NCBI RefSeq assembly: GCF_001411555.2 | Contig: NC_049901.1 | Coordinates: 43,900,802 to 43,964,801 of the forward strand | Length of the DNA: 64,000 nt | DNA from: Juglans regia | Lineage: Eukaryota; Streptophyta; Magnoliopsida; Fagales; Juglandaceae | Direction: 5' to 3' | Shown here: positions 12,331-24,700 of the stretch, one piece after another | How positions within the stretch are numbered: the stretch's first letter is position 1 | Layout: the number at the start of each line of letters is the position of its first letter | Translations under genes and position numbers: made by a program | Notes under the pieces: generated by a model | The model's input: only the letters and a program-made list of their open reading frames with translations | Databases searched by the model: none | What the model was told of the DNA's origin: nothing

Positions 12331-12462
12331 GGCCCAAATATAGAAAAACATAAGCCCAGATCAATCATCAAACCAACCTGAACCGTTTAAGCCTATACAA
12401 GGGTTTTAGGGGATTTAATGAACGGCCCAGATTCCCCCTAAGGCGCTAGTTAAGTTAGGGTA
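12331..12462 (+). promoter_or_regulatory. Promoter-like region with site II and telo-box-like motifs
   Basis: GGCCCA elements occur at about 12331 and 12424 (site II-type, TCP-bound), and TTTTAGGG / TTAGGGT telo-box-like motifs lie near 12403 and 12456. This combination is typical of plant ribosomal-protein and nuclear mitochondrial-protein genes, which fits both the eL15-like exons just downstream and TIM21. Confidence 0.5.
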
Positions 12463-12540
12463 TTGACCCGTACCATTGAGCCGGAGAGATCCCCCGAGTG
12501 TCTGCCACCGGAGACGCTTTCAGTTTCAGCCTATTTGATC

Positions 12541-13063
12541 ATGGGTAAGCATCTTATTCTGTTTGGACGCGGAGAAAATATACATAACAAGATACTGAAT
12601 CCTTGGTTTTATTTTGTTGCGGTTTCTAAATTGAACTTTACTAATAAGTCATTATCGTAGTCCCCTTTCGGTACTTTTTATTTACCAAATTATGAATAAA
12701 ATTTTTCTATTTGAAGTTTTATATAAGTAGTCTCATTATTATCCCCGCATTTCTCAGTAACCGAACGCACTGTCCTTTTAAAAAAAAAAAAAAATGGGAC
12801 TGCCTCCATTATTGTTAGCAGTAGATTTCGTCTTTTTCTTTTTTCTTTTTTTTTTTGTTTGAAATTCTGCGACTTTTCTGCGTGTTGTGATGTTAGGAGC
12901 ATGTAAGTACATGTCGGGGTTATGGAGGAACAAGCAGTTAGATGGGGTGAGGCTTCTGTTAGAAATGAGGTTTTGGAATTACGCCCAGAGTCGTTCAGTT
13001 TCGCATGCTATGCGGCCTTTGCAGATTGATGAGGCTCACCGGCTGGGCGACGAGGCCAATCAG
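12541..13063 (+). pseudogene. Diverged 5' exons of ribosomal protein eL15
   Basis: Exon 1 is ATGG at 12541-12544 with donor GTAAGC. Exon 2 is 12897-13063 with a T-rich acceptor and donor GTAAGA. Spliced, they read MGACKYMSGLWRNKQLDGVR and continue to RLGDEANQ. This aligns without gaps over 56 residues to the eL15 N-terminus (family start [20 protein letters not shown], ending RRLGYKAKQ) at roughly 40-45 percent identity. No stop interrupts it. The rest of eL15, including its rRNA-binding core, is absent, so it cannot make a ribosomal protein. It is either a gene fragment or the exapted 5' end of TIM21, since both splice in phase 0. Confidence 0.6.
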
Positions 13064-13197
13064 GTAAGAAATTTTGTTTTCTGAAGTTTTACCGTTATGC
13101 AAATTGATTGATTTTGGCATTTGTATTGAAATGTGCTTTTTATATCGCTTGGCGCTTATTGTTATGTATTCAGCGGATTTTCATATTGGTGCCGACT

Positions 13198-13375
13198 TTT
13201 TCTATCATACATTGTTACTTTGGCCTTCAGCCATTGTACTGAATGGGACTAGCCTTAATGACTTTTATGCTGATTTACACAGCACTTATTGTAATTAGGT
13301 TCATCTCTTGTATACTCCTTGTGTACCTGGGCTTTGCCTAATTATGTGATTAATAAAATTTTCTTATAAAAAAAA
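13198..13375 (+). mobile_element. LINE 3' end, 178 bp, with target duplication
   Basis: It has the LINE tail (LLWPSAIVLN-like frame, then TTGTATACTCC...TGTACCTGGGCTTTGCC...AATAAAATT and poly-A). The flanks repeat ATATTGGTGC[C/A]GACT at 13183-13197 and 13376-13390. Confidence 0.75.
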
Positions 13376-13804
13376 ATATTGGTGCAGACTCTTTCCTTGT
13401 AGATATGGAATTGATGTCCTGCATCGTCTCATTGTGCAAGGCTGACTTTAAATTTCATATGCTGGTGAATATGTATGTGATGGATCAGCAAGATCATGGT
13501 TGGCTTCATTGAACTCAATGACCAGTATTGGACCTAGAATTTTGTTTCCATATATTTTTTGATGATTGCTTTCTTGTTCATTTATAGTGTTTCTTATAAT
13601 GTAGATAATTTCTAAAAAAAAAAAAAAGAACAATTGTGCAGGATTTGGACCTACAATATTTGTCCAATTGCACCATGTTCTAACTATATAAGTTAATTGG
13701 CTAATAATTATATGTTGCGTTGAAAAAACTTGCATTTTACATCTATTAAGTGCACACTTATTTCTTTGTGGCTGTGTTCCATGACTCTTGTATACTCAAA
13801 TGAA

Positions 13805-14970
13805 CTTTTTTATTTTTATTTTTTTATCGATAAACAAAATTTTATTGATCATAAAATAAACGAAGGCCCGAGTATACAGGACATACAATAGCGTCGACTA
13901 TGCATGCTAGTTTAGCGATACAAGGAAGTCATGAAAAGACATGTCATTAAAATCAATTACAATTGACCAATGGAGTAAAGTATTGAAAAATAAAATTCTA
14001 AGCTCATCTATTGACCGCTCTCGATCTTCAATTCTTCTTGCATTCCTCTCCCTTCAAATACACCACCATAGACAAATTGGGACAATTTTCCACACTTGCA
14101 ATCTGAGGGTTGCCCTGGATGCCATGTCAAGAAGCTAGGAGGTCGATACCGTTGATTACCCTTTTTGGCATCACCCAAGCTAATCTCATCCGGGTAAAGT
14201 CATTCCACAAGGTTGTAGCAATCTCACAATGAAGTAACAGGTGATCTACGGACTCTCCACTCTTTCTGTACATACAACACCAATCCATAACTATAATGTG
14301 GCGTTTTCATAGGTTGTCTATTGTGAGGATCTTCCCTAATGATGTCGTTCATACAAAAAAAGTTGCTTTTTGGGGTGCTTTTGTCTTCCAAATACTTTTC
14401 CATGAGAATGAATTTGTATTATGCGTGATCATGGCTTGATAGTAGGAGTGGACTGTGAACTTCCCTTTCTTAGAAGGGCGCTAAAAGATTGTCTTCCGCT
14501 CCCCTCATTATACGGGTAGAGTACACTAGATCATAGAACTTCGAGAAAGTGTCAACTTCCCAATCTTGTGCGCCTTTGAAGAATGTAACATTCCATTGGA
14601 GAGTACCATGAGATAGGATTAAGAGGTCCGCAATTGAGGCTTCTTTCATTCTTGCTATGCCATATAATTCTGGATAAACTTCCATGAGTGTCCTATCGCC
14701 ACACCATTCGTCATACCAAAATTTGATTTTGGACCCATCATTCACCTCAAAATGGATATTTCTTGAATATGTGTCTCATCCTCTTCTTATGTGTTTCCAT
14801 AGTCCCACCCCATATGGCCCACTTGCCTCATTTGAACACCATCCTCCCCATGGTTCACCATGCTTCGATTCTATGATGGCTCTCCATAATGCTCCCTGTT
14901 CATTGTGGTATTTTGATGTTTTAACAACACCAGTTATATTGTAAGTGTTTATGAATGCTCTCTCTCTCTC
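13805..14970 (-). mobile_element. 5'-truncated LINE
   Basis: The 3' end (poly-T then ATCGATAAACAAAATTTTAT) is at about 13805. Going up the minus strand, zf-RVT remnants are followed by DWEVDTFSKFYDLVYSTRIM, IKFWYDEWCGDRTLMEVYPE and [20 protein letters not shown], matching the middle of L1 ORF2 C-terminal sequence. The frame is broken in several places and the 5' side ends near a CT microsatellite (14960-14980). It lies between the eL15-like exons and TIM21. Confidence 0.78.
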
Positions 14971-15552
14971 TCTCTCTCTCCCCCCCCCCAACTTCCCCTT
15001 TTTCTCCCCCCTCCCTCACATTCTCATGTGAAAGGAAAAATATGAAATTATTATTGTCGTGACTAAATAGTCAAAATTCCCAGTTTGTTTCACTTTATGT
15101 TGAACCATTATGGACCTTATATTTATAGCATTGACATAATTTTATTACGATGAAATAACAAAAAAGGTCCGGTGAGATAGGGAGAGGAAAGAGAGGATTA
15201 GAAGAAGTAACCAAAAATCTGGTCCCTGAATAGTAAGATCTCTCCTTGGTCTCTCTTCCTTCTGAAACATTAATGAAACCATACTGCCTACTTGGGCATT
15301 TAGCTGCCTTGACAAAGCTATACGAATAAGTTAACAATTGAAACTGTTTACGTGGTAGTATGATGGCAGTAGCTGGAAGACAGTTCCTTTTAGGTTCTTT
15401 TTGCTTAAGTTCTTGCCTAATGCACATAATTGACGAAATTAATATATTTGATAAAAAAAAAGTTGACAAAATTAACATATTCTTCAAGTTGTCTGACACC
15501 CCTTTTGTTAATCATTATATATGTTTACTTGTTACTTGGTTCTTATGTGACG

Positions 15553-18500
15553 ATGCAGTTGCTTGTTCTATTGAAGTCAGGTTGTGAAAGACAGCATACT
15601 CTTCACACAAACGACATGATTAAGGTGAGGTAATTAGTTCCTTACATTTTTTCTTAGCACATGATTGCAGGCTGAATGCTTTTATTCATTTTTATTCTGC
15701 AGGACGTACTGCGAGCTAATGGTTAGTGGCCATTACATGGTTCAATATTATTTGTCTTTATTTTTAAGCATGACATAAAATTACTAACATGATCTTGCTA
15801 GATAAAATTTGTTGGTTTTTGTTGGTCTTTAATTCATGCCTCCTCTTTTTTTTAAGAAGAGGGATGGTACCCCCAATTTTATTGATTACCTCACTTATGG
15901 TGTAAGAATACCGTGTTATGAACAAAGCTTGGGGGTTACAAAAAAAGAATTCCCAAAACCAAGCTTCAAAAAACCTAAATGCCAACCATATTTGCCCAAC
16001 TATAACGGTATAACCATCTAATTACAATGCCTAAAACTAGGTAATCCAGACTTATCAGTCAAAAAAATGCCATAGAGGTGTTTACGTAGCTGAGTGTCTG
16101 ACGAAAAGGAAGCATCCAAACCATTGGCACCTAATTTGGCCAACCCATCTGCAACTCTATTCCCCTTTCAGAAAGAAGGAATTATCTGAAAATTCATGAA
16201 ACTACTCAATGATAGAATGTCATACCACAATTCAATGTGCTGCCGTGGAGGTTTCTTTTTTTGGTTAAGCCAATTCACCATCAGCAAAGAATCTGTTTCT
16301 ACAACTAGATCATGAAGACCTAATTGATAACATAAAACCAAACCGACTTTCTAGAATATTTCTGCAAGAATATTATTGTCATATCCCAAAGAGCATGAAA
16401 ACCGTGAATAAATTGGTCAGGATAGTCTCTGATAACTCTCCCACACCCTGCAGGCCCAGGGTTGCCTGTTGAGGCACCATCTAAGTTCAAAACTTCATCT
16501 TACCAAACAACCAGCGAACCATTATTTGCTTCTTAGCTTTAACCTTCATTGTAGGGATATGTAATGACTCCAAAACAGAGAGCAAATGTTTCTTTACATT
16601 GAGTTCTGTGGTATTCAGACTGCAATAGGTTCTCCATCTGCATTGGTCTATTAAGCAGTAGCATTTTTACACTGATGGAATGTTTCCCCTGTCAATTTGC
16701 TTTAGTTATCTTTTGGCATCAGGGAGTAGTAACTGTCATTCTCTATGAGATGATTCATTTACCATAGATCAGTTTTTTCTTCCTTACAAAATTGGACCAC
16801 CTTTTTTCTGGCATTGTGCTATAACTGATTGCAAAAGAGGGGAAGTCAGCCACATCAAAATTACATTCTGGGAGGACCTTTTTTGATGTCCAAAATCTGC
16901 TCAGCGACTGTTAGACAATTGATGAATGTTGGTGTGGACCAGAAAACTTTGAGTTGACCCAGACCTAAATGTTGGACCAACCTTGACCTTTGAGGTTGCA
17001 AGAGATTAGGGACACTACGTTTTTTCATGGAGCCCCATGTAGTTCATATCTTCTTCATTACAAAAACAAATTATCTTGCCTCAGTACACTATGTTTGATG
17101 TTTATGTATTTCAGGAATCCCTGCTCTAAGTGATTGTATTTATCGCTATCCATTTCACTTCAAACAAACCTGTGGGACAAACACCATGATTCCTTTCTTC
17201 ACTAGATCCTTTTCATCAAAAGCTTCAGAGCGACCAAGACAAACAGGATCAAATAAGCAACCAGGACAAACTGGATCTGAGGTTTGAGTTTGAACTTATA
17301 AATGTTTGAGCTTCAACTTATTCTATCAGCATTTTGATGATGGACTAGGTGAACTACTTGCAAATAGCTTTTCATTTGTACTTATAATCGTACATCACTA
17401 CAATGTATTTGCTTTATCCAATTCATAAGTGTATTTTTGAACAACTGTAAAAGAAACGGAATCTTACTTACTTCAATCATTTACTAAGGGTAGGTTTGGG
17501 GGGTGAGATGAGAATTTTGTGTTTTGTTTTGAAGGTTAAAATATTAAGTTTTAATATTATTATTGTTTTGGGATTTGAAAAAGGTGTATTGGGATTTTAA
17601 AAAGTTAAATTGTTTATTATATTTTGTATGGGGATTTGAAAAATGTGTAATGATGAGATGAGATGAGAATTTTGTGTTTTGTGTTTTGTTTGAGATCCCA
17701 AACCTACCCTAATACTCCCTAATGGCACCCAAAATAAGAATTGGGTTTTGAAAGGTGTAGGGGTGATAAACGGTCGGTCCAGACCGACCGGACCGGACCG
17801 AATGAAAAATAAAATAGACCGGACCGAATGAAAAATAAAAATAAAAATAAAAAATATTTTATATATATTATTTATATAATAATTGTACAATTAACAATAT
17901 AAAATTTTAAATATGTTATTAACACTTGTTAATATTCTATGAATTAACTAATATATAATATCAATTAGTTAATTATATAGTAATTATATAAATTAATAAT
18001 GTAATTTTCATCTAATTTATTATCATTGACCATATAAAATATTTTTTTATTGAGTTTGTTACATAATCTACATTAATAAGTCACTTAGTTTAATTTAGTA
18101 TTTTAAATAAATTTTTTTTATTAATTGATTTAAAAAAATAATAATCCAGACCGGAGGTCCCGATGGGTGTTCGATCCGGTCCGGTCCGAAAAAATGATGA
18201 ACCAAAAATGTTTGGTCATTCGCCGGACTGGACCAGACCGACCGATTTGCACCCCTAAGAGGATATCATGAACCATCTTGTTATCATACGATGAACATAG
18301 AACCAATTCATCGTATTGCCTTTCAAGGAATTCAGAAAGTCTGGTTTGGTAAATATGAAGTGAAAAAGTTTGGGTATTCTGAATGGGCCTGACCTAGTGA
18401 AGCAGTCTATTGCTTTATCTGTCGGATGGCTGTAATTTAGCCATGTCCTTGCAATATGCCATCTTGATTGGGTCTCTTCTTCCCTTGACAGTCTAAAAAA

Positions 18501-19659
18501 GAGATATCAACTGTGGAGGATCCCTTTGATGCTCCCACATATAATATCCCACAGAAGCCAGTGACATTTGTAGAGGGGGCCTCCTACACTGCTATCATTC
18601 TTGCAGGGCTTGGAGTTGCAGCAGCAGCTGGATATGCTGTTTTCAAAGAGCTTATCTTTCAACCCAAAGAGTAAGGAGTTAAAATTTTAGTCAAAATTAG
18701 TTTATTTGGTTAGTTTGAGTTTTTATATTTGAAGTCTTCGTTCTTCCTCATCTTCACCCTGATTTGAAAACATTTATCTATTTTAGGTACAAGGTCTTTA
18801 ACAAGGCTTTGAAAAGGATTCAGGATGACAGCCAGGTTAGTGACTCGGAAGTCTCAACCCAAAACAATATAATAGTACTGAAGCCATGAGTTTATGTGGT
18901 TCACATGAAATGTAAATTCCACTTTTTGTGTTGTGTGGACTTGAAGAGGAAGTGATTGTTGGAAATGTTCTATTAGGACTATGGTACCATTAGTTTCACA
19001 GTTCACTCATTTCTGTCCACGGATGAATGGTAGTTACTAGTGTTTTGTGTTGTGGTTGACACGAATCAAATTTTCTTTATATCAGGTTAGGGTGAGGATT
19101 GGATCCCCAATTACTGGCTATGGTCAAGAAAGTAGAAATCGTGCTGCTCGCCAACGCATTCCGAACAAGATATGGACTGATGAAGATGGTGTGGAGCATG
19201 TAGAGGTAATTCCACACTAGCATGATACTTGAGTTTGTTATCCATAAGCAACTTTCACTAAAGCATACGCATTCCAATTTTATTGAGATCAGTTATTTTA
19301 CAATATTTCCATCAAGCATTATACATAAGGAAAAGATCCATGAACTTCCACATTTTGAATCATTTTGGTATTTTTTTCTTTATTCTGAACTTCTTATTAT
19401 TCTAGATATGAATTGTGGATCAACAACTGTAGCTGTTGTGTACAATATATATCTAAACTTACGCCTGACCAATTTAATGCAGGTTAATTTTTATATACGC
19501 GGACCGCATGGTGCGGGGAAAGTATACTGTGAGATGTTCAAGGACCAAGCAGACAAGCAGTGGAAGTATACATATTTGATTGTTGAGATCAAATCACCAA
19601 GCCCTTCACAAATGATTCTAGAGTCTTATATGCCGGCGTATAACGTGGACAACAAGTAG
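15553..19659 (+). CDS. TIM21: TIM21, subunit of the mitochondrial TIM23 import complex
   Basis: Spliced product of 260 residues. TIM21 sits in the mitochondrial inner membrane and couples the TOM channel, TIM23 and respiratory complexes during presequence import; the Arabidopsis counterpart is SD3. Exons: 15553-15624, 15703-15721 (19-nt microexon), 17115-17281, 18492-18670, 18787-18835, 19086-19205, 19483-19659; all phases agree. The N-terminal region holds the presequence ([10 protein letters not shown] before the mature part). [20 protein letters not shown] is the plant TIM21 motif, one membrane span lies at about residues 118-139 ([18 protein letters not shown]), and the intermembrane-space domain follows with [20 protein letters not shown] and [16 protein letters not shown] 15553 is the first Met in the exon. 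Alternatively that exon is entered after CAG 15558 from the eL15-like exon upstream, which would give 315 residues. Confidence 0.88.
15845..16505 (-). mobile_element. LINE fragment with RNase H-like domain
   Basis: Minus-strand translation across several stops reads [20 protein letters not shown] at the start (DGAS catalytic region), later a VETDS-like site and a [19 protein letters not shown] ending. This is the plant-LINE C-terminal RNase H order. It lies in an intron of TIM21 (15722-17114). Confidence 0.72.
17488..17709. mobile_element. Tourist-like MITE with TAA duplication
   Basis: Terminal inverted repeats are GGGTAGGTTTGGG and CCCAAACCTACCC, with TAA at 17485-17487 and 17710-17712. 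The 3-bp TAA/TTA duplication and these ends fit PIF/Harbinger-type MITEs. It lies in the TIM21 intron 17282-18491. Confidence 0.85.
17758..18257. mobile_element. 500-bp TIR element, hAT-like ends
   Basis: The ends are inverted: TAGGGGTG...CGGTCGGTC at the left and GACCGACCG...CACCCCTA at the right, followed inward by GC-rich CCGGACCGG repeats and an AT-rich centre with no coding capacity. TAGGGGTG-type ends are typical of non-autonomous hAT elements, but I could not find a convincing 8-bp target duplication. Confidence 0.65.
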
Positions 19660-20067
19660 TCAGATTGTGACAAGATTTATCTCTGTACCCAATAACATGG
19701 AGAAGATACCAACCTAGTCCTGTTGATAGCCATCCTTCTCATTCTTAATTTTCCTTTCAACTCTTTGGAAAGGGTTGAGTTTGATTTTGAAGTCCAAATT
19801 TTGATTATGACAAGAAGTCCACCATTTACTGAGAGAGCATTATATTTCGTCAGATTTACTTGGAGTGGTTCATATATTCTGTTGCATATGTATCGAGTTA
19901 GGGTAAGATTACTGTTTCAGGCTTATCCAAATATGACAATAACCTCGGGCAGACCGAGGTTGTTGGAAGGAAAAACATGAATCATAGTAAAACCATTTCT
20001 TTTGGTATGAATTCTGTTTTTTTTTTTTTTTTCTTGGTTCTATTTTGATATTGAGTTAAGCAGACTA

Positions 20068-20267
20068 GGCTCTTTTGGATAGTAAGATGAGATGAAATAG
20101 TTTTAAATAAGTTGAATAAAATATTGTTACGATATTATTTTTTAATATTATTATTATTTTGAGATTTGAAAAAGTTGTATTGTTTATTATATTTGTATGA
20201 GAATTTGAAAAAATTTGTAATGATAATATGAGATGAGATGAGATCGTTTCTCTATCCAAACAAGTCT
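20068..20267. mobile_element. Tourist-like MITE
   Basis: It starts GGCTCTTTTGGATAGTAAGA and ends CTATCCAAACAAGTCT, with the family core between. It lies just downstream of TIM21. Confidence 0.75.
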
Positions 20268-22875
20268 TGAATCCAATCATGCCAAATCTTGGCCAAATTT
20301 TCTTTTGCTACCAAACTTGGGTTAGTAGATGGCATTGTTTTGCATGCATTTATATTTATATATATATATATATATGCATATATATAAATTATACTAGCAG
20401 TGGTTAAACGTGCTTTTGTCACGTTTGCCTAATTGAAAGAAAAAATCAAGTGTGATTCATTAGTTGTTAGTTCACGATTATTAAGATTGAAAGAGTACAT
20501 AAGATTAATAAGTAAATAGTCTAATGTATAAGAGCATAAAATTTAATATAAGCAAGCATCTATGAATTTTTATCTTTTTCTACTTTAATAGTAATAATTT
20601 GTTCAAATCGCAGTATCTCTAAACATTTACTTTGGGTTGATCATCTATACGTGAAAAATCAATCACGACCACATGTTAAAGCTATGTATGGAAGTTTTAA
20701 CTCTACAAATTAAACATATTTGACGGTAGAGATCAATGTATGTATGTCATGTTACCCAACCATGCAGAAGATGTAGTGAGATCGTATGAAGCAAATCCAC
20801 CCTCTCTGTTCTTGCTCTCCCTCTTTTTTTAAGTTAATTAATAATATTATGAAATTTAAATTACGTTAAAAACTCTAATTATTTATATTATTTAATTTCT
20901 TAAAAATATTTAGCAAAATTTCATCATTTAATTATGCGTACAGAGGGATATAAGTGGGAGAATGAAGTGTCAAACAAAATTACTGTTCATTTATGTTAAT
21001 AATTTATTATGTGATTTAAATTATGTTGAAAATTCTAATTAAGTAGATAGTTTTATTCTCTTAAAAATGTCTAGCAAAACTTCGTTATTTATTTAATGAT
21101 GAAATATTAGTATTTTATAAATTAAATTTAATTTTAAGTGTATGATATAATATTTATATTTTAATTATCTATTTTAAGTTAATTTAAATCAGTGTTTAAA
21201 CCTCTACCATTGGATCAAATCTGAAGATTTAAGATAAAAGATTAGGATTTAAAACCTCAAACCTACATTTTCCCCCTCACTTTCCCTTTCTTCCTCTCTC
21301 TCATTCCTGATGCACGTCTTCCCTCTCTCTCACTTGATCTGCTCCCTCAAGCAACCTAACGTTGTCGTGCGCCACCATATGGCGTAACCGACCGCCTCAC
21401 CAACTTCCCCTCACGCCAGTGACCAAACCCCACCGTTGAAGCCCATTGGCAGCTCCTCCCTCAACCACACGCTAGCAACCCGAAATGGGTATCGACGCAT
21501 GGGTTCTCCACCCTTGCACCACCGTGGCTCAACCCCAGCTCTACCAAACACCACCATCGAGCTCCCCTCACGCCGTGGACCACTTCCATGGAACCCACCA
21601 ACCTGTAGCTCCTCCTTAGCCCCACGCACGTAGCCCCTCTACATGCATGAGTTTCTCCCTGTAGCGCCGCCGTTAGCCACCCCCACGCCACTGCACCACT
21701 ATCAGTAGCCTCCTCCTTTGCCGACGACCCCTCCCCTTCCTCATTTCCTCCAGCCGAAGCCACAGCTCCTCTCATGCCCTTCTCTCTTCACGAGATCTCA
21801 AATCCACCACCGTAGGACCGCCATGACACCGTTGTATGCATCATCTAGCAACCACGACGCAGCTTTATTGTGTGGTGATTTTGTGATAATTAGTGATTTT
21901 GTGAGAGATATAATTGTTGTGAGGATGTATAAAGGGACATAAGCAGAAGTAGAAAAGTAACTGTTCATTACTATTCATTACGCGATATAAGCTTTTAAGT
22001 ATAAAGAGATATATGTACAATGATTGTTGAAACTTGGTCCTAGGAGGTAAATAATAGTCCAAATTTAGCAACTTATTAAACTAAGCTAATCTGAAGAAAT
22101 AAACCCATTGCACATCACTTTCCATACTAAATAAATTCTAAAACCCAATTTGAACTTGGCATCGAGTGCATGAAATTTTGGATGACTTCTACAGTAATAA
22201 AAAAACAGGTAAAAAGTGCATTCACGTTACAAAAGTACCACAAGTTAACACACTTGAATATCCTTTTCAGCAGGCTTGATTCCGTCTATTATGGCGGGTG
22301 ACTGAACCCGTCCGTCTTGTCACGTAAATCCAACTTTTTCCTTAACTACAACCATCATCACAATCCAACGCCTACCATCGCACCGAACATGGTTCCCTCG
22401 ATCCTGACCGTAAATATTCTTAAATTTCTTATCCGCCGAATAACAATAATAAATAGAATTATTAATTAAAAATAAATGGCCCTTTCATGGCATGTCCTCG
22501 GCGGGGGCATGCCAAATGACGCGTTTAGAAATAAGAACGTGCTCACGCACAAGTGTCATAACTTTGCTGTCCAAGCCCACTCTCGTAAAACACACGCACC
22601 CCTGTGATTGGCTGGTTGGAAATTGTTTTTTTTTAATATTTATTCGATAATCCTTGTCAGCGTTCTTTGACGTCGCTCCTCCCCATTTCTCGGTTCTCAT
22701 TTATTTATCAAATGGATAAAATAAATTTTAAAATCTAAATAAGTCATTTTCTTTTCCACAGTGCCCACACTTTTACCAACAATTGCAAGGGAGCCACCGT
22801 CTATACTCCCATTTTTCTTAAAAAAAAAATCGAAATTATTGCCATAGAATTTTAAAAACAAGATCCTTTATTTTT
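20268..22875. other. Intergenic region between TIM21 and the myosin gene
   Basis: No gene is recognised. It holds a (TA)n run at about 20350-20385, a diverged direct duplication (20830-20935 and 20993-21100, both with TTCTTAAAAAT and TAGCAAAA), and a GC-rich segment at 21290-21870. That segment has several overlapping open frames on both strands but no protein family I recognise, and it looks like repeat-derived sequence. Confidence 0.5.
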
Positions 22876-23062
22876 TCAAAAGAGTTAAAATGAATTGGGA
22901 TAAAAATTAAAAATTAAATAAAATGTTATTATAAAATATTTTTTAATATTATTTTTATTTTATAATTTAAAAAATTTATTTTATTTTATGTGAAAATTTT
23001 AAAAAATTATAATGATTAGATAATGTAAAATAAATTAAAAAATTTTATGAAAATAAACTGGG
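22876..23062. mobile_element. Tourist-like MITE, strongly diverged
   Basis: The family core (AAAATTAAAAATTAAATAAA, ATTTTTTAATATTATTTTTA, AATTATAATGATTAGAT) is present in the right order, but the inverted ends are lost. Confidence 0.5.
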
Positions 23063-23622
23063 TATAATCATTTTAAAGAAATAAAAATGAAAGAAAATAA
23101 TAATAATAATAATGATAATGATAATAATAATAAAAGCATGAACATGTCATGATTGTGGGCTTTTCTTTTTTCTTTTTCATTTCTTAATTCTTAATGAAGT
23201 TATTTTTGCCAACTTCTTTAAATAGGAGTACATTGCAATTTATTAATAATTCAGGACTGGTTGTAAATTGAATGGTACTTTGAGGATATTATTTGTATTT
23301 TCTCAACAAGATTTGTCTTCATAGGAAGCATTTTTATTTTATTTAAAATTGATAGTATTTTTTTTATATGTAATAGTATGTATTTACTCTACAAAAAGAA
23401 ATTGAGATATTTTGATGATCTTGTTTCTATTCTAAATCGATACAGCGAATTGGGACACAGAGTTGGAAATCCACTTGGACAAGGTTTCTTATATATTACA
23501 CCATCGTTCTACTCAATGTGGTATTATTTATCAGTATTTGAACATCTCTTATTTCACAAAATATGGGAACAATCTATAAACATATATGAAACAACCACTA
23601 GTTTGCAGCCCTCTTTATGTTA

Positions 23623-23826
23623 GGTTTGGATAATAAGTTAAGATGAGATGAATTAAAATGAAAGTTAAAAGTTGAATAAAATATTGTTAGAATATTATTT
23701 TTTAATATTATTATTGTTTTGGAATTAAAAAGAATTGAATTATTTATTATATTTTATATGAAAATTTGTTAAAGTTATAATGATGAGATGAGATGGATTA
23801 AGAGCCATCTGGATCCAAATCGAGGC
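23623..23826. mobile_element. Tourist-like MITE
   Basis: It starts AGGTTTGGATAATAAGTTAA and ends GGATCCAAATCGAGGC, with the complete AT-rich core of the family. Confidence 0.72.
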
Positions 23827-24700
23827 TGTTAATTTTGCTAATCAGCCCCTTAATTATCATAATATTTTAATTTACCTCTTCATCATGATTTGATCAGAAT
23901 ACCCTTGATAAAAATGAAAGAATACAAAATACTCATAAAGTAAAAGAAAACTTAAAAAATTGAAAATCAATAAGAAAAACTAAAAAACATAAGAAAATAC
24001 GAATTAAAAAAAAAGAATTTAAAAATAATTATTTTAAAAAGACAATATTTTATTTAAAAATACTAGTGTTTCTTCTAATATTAATTTTTTAAATTAAATA
24101 GGGTGTTTTGCTTTTCAGAGGACTTTACAAGTAATTTTGTCCTTTTCATAGGGATAAAGAGTACATATAATATCTCTATAGTTTGATAATGAATGACCGT
24201 TGAAATTAATAATTTGGATGATTAATTATAAATTAAACCAACCATATTTTAAGATAGAACTTTTTTACAAAGTAATGTTATATACAGTTATGAGATAGGT
24301 AAATATTGAAAAAAAATAAAATTTATTATTAAAAAATATATTTTTTTTCACGTGTATATCCTGATTTACCTTTTTTTTTTTTTTTTTGTCTCGAATTGTA
24401 TAAATTATTTATATATATGTATATTTAATAGACTTAAAATACAGGGAGTAACCGAGTAAAGCTCAAAAGAAAAGGATAACTTTATATGTTTGGACCATAG
24501 TTTACTGACCGCCTTATCATTTTGAGTTTGTAAAGATTAAGACAGACAGACAACCTTTGTCCATAGTTGACGATGTCCGAGTTGTCACTAAAGTTCCGTA
24601 ATTAAAGCCAAATGTCGAGGGCAGTCACGGAATCTCGTCAAGTCTCTAAACGTTTTAATTTTCTTAATTAACAAGATTGATTTTTTAGTAAGACCAAAAA
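23827..24700. other. Upstream region of the myosin gene
   Basis: AT-rich and non-coding. It probably contains the myosin promoter, but no element could be defined with confidence. A TATTTAAAT sequence near 24781 lies within the presumed leader. Confidence 0.35.

Noticed and set aside
13941..14138. Plus-strand open frame within the LINE at 13805
   Set aside because: It is the antisense shadow of the LINE ORF2 end and 3' region.
21411..21942. Several overlapping open frames in the GC-rich segment
   Set aside because: Frames overlap on both strands, the composition is biased, and no protein family is recognisable. High GC alone explains the lack of stops.
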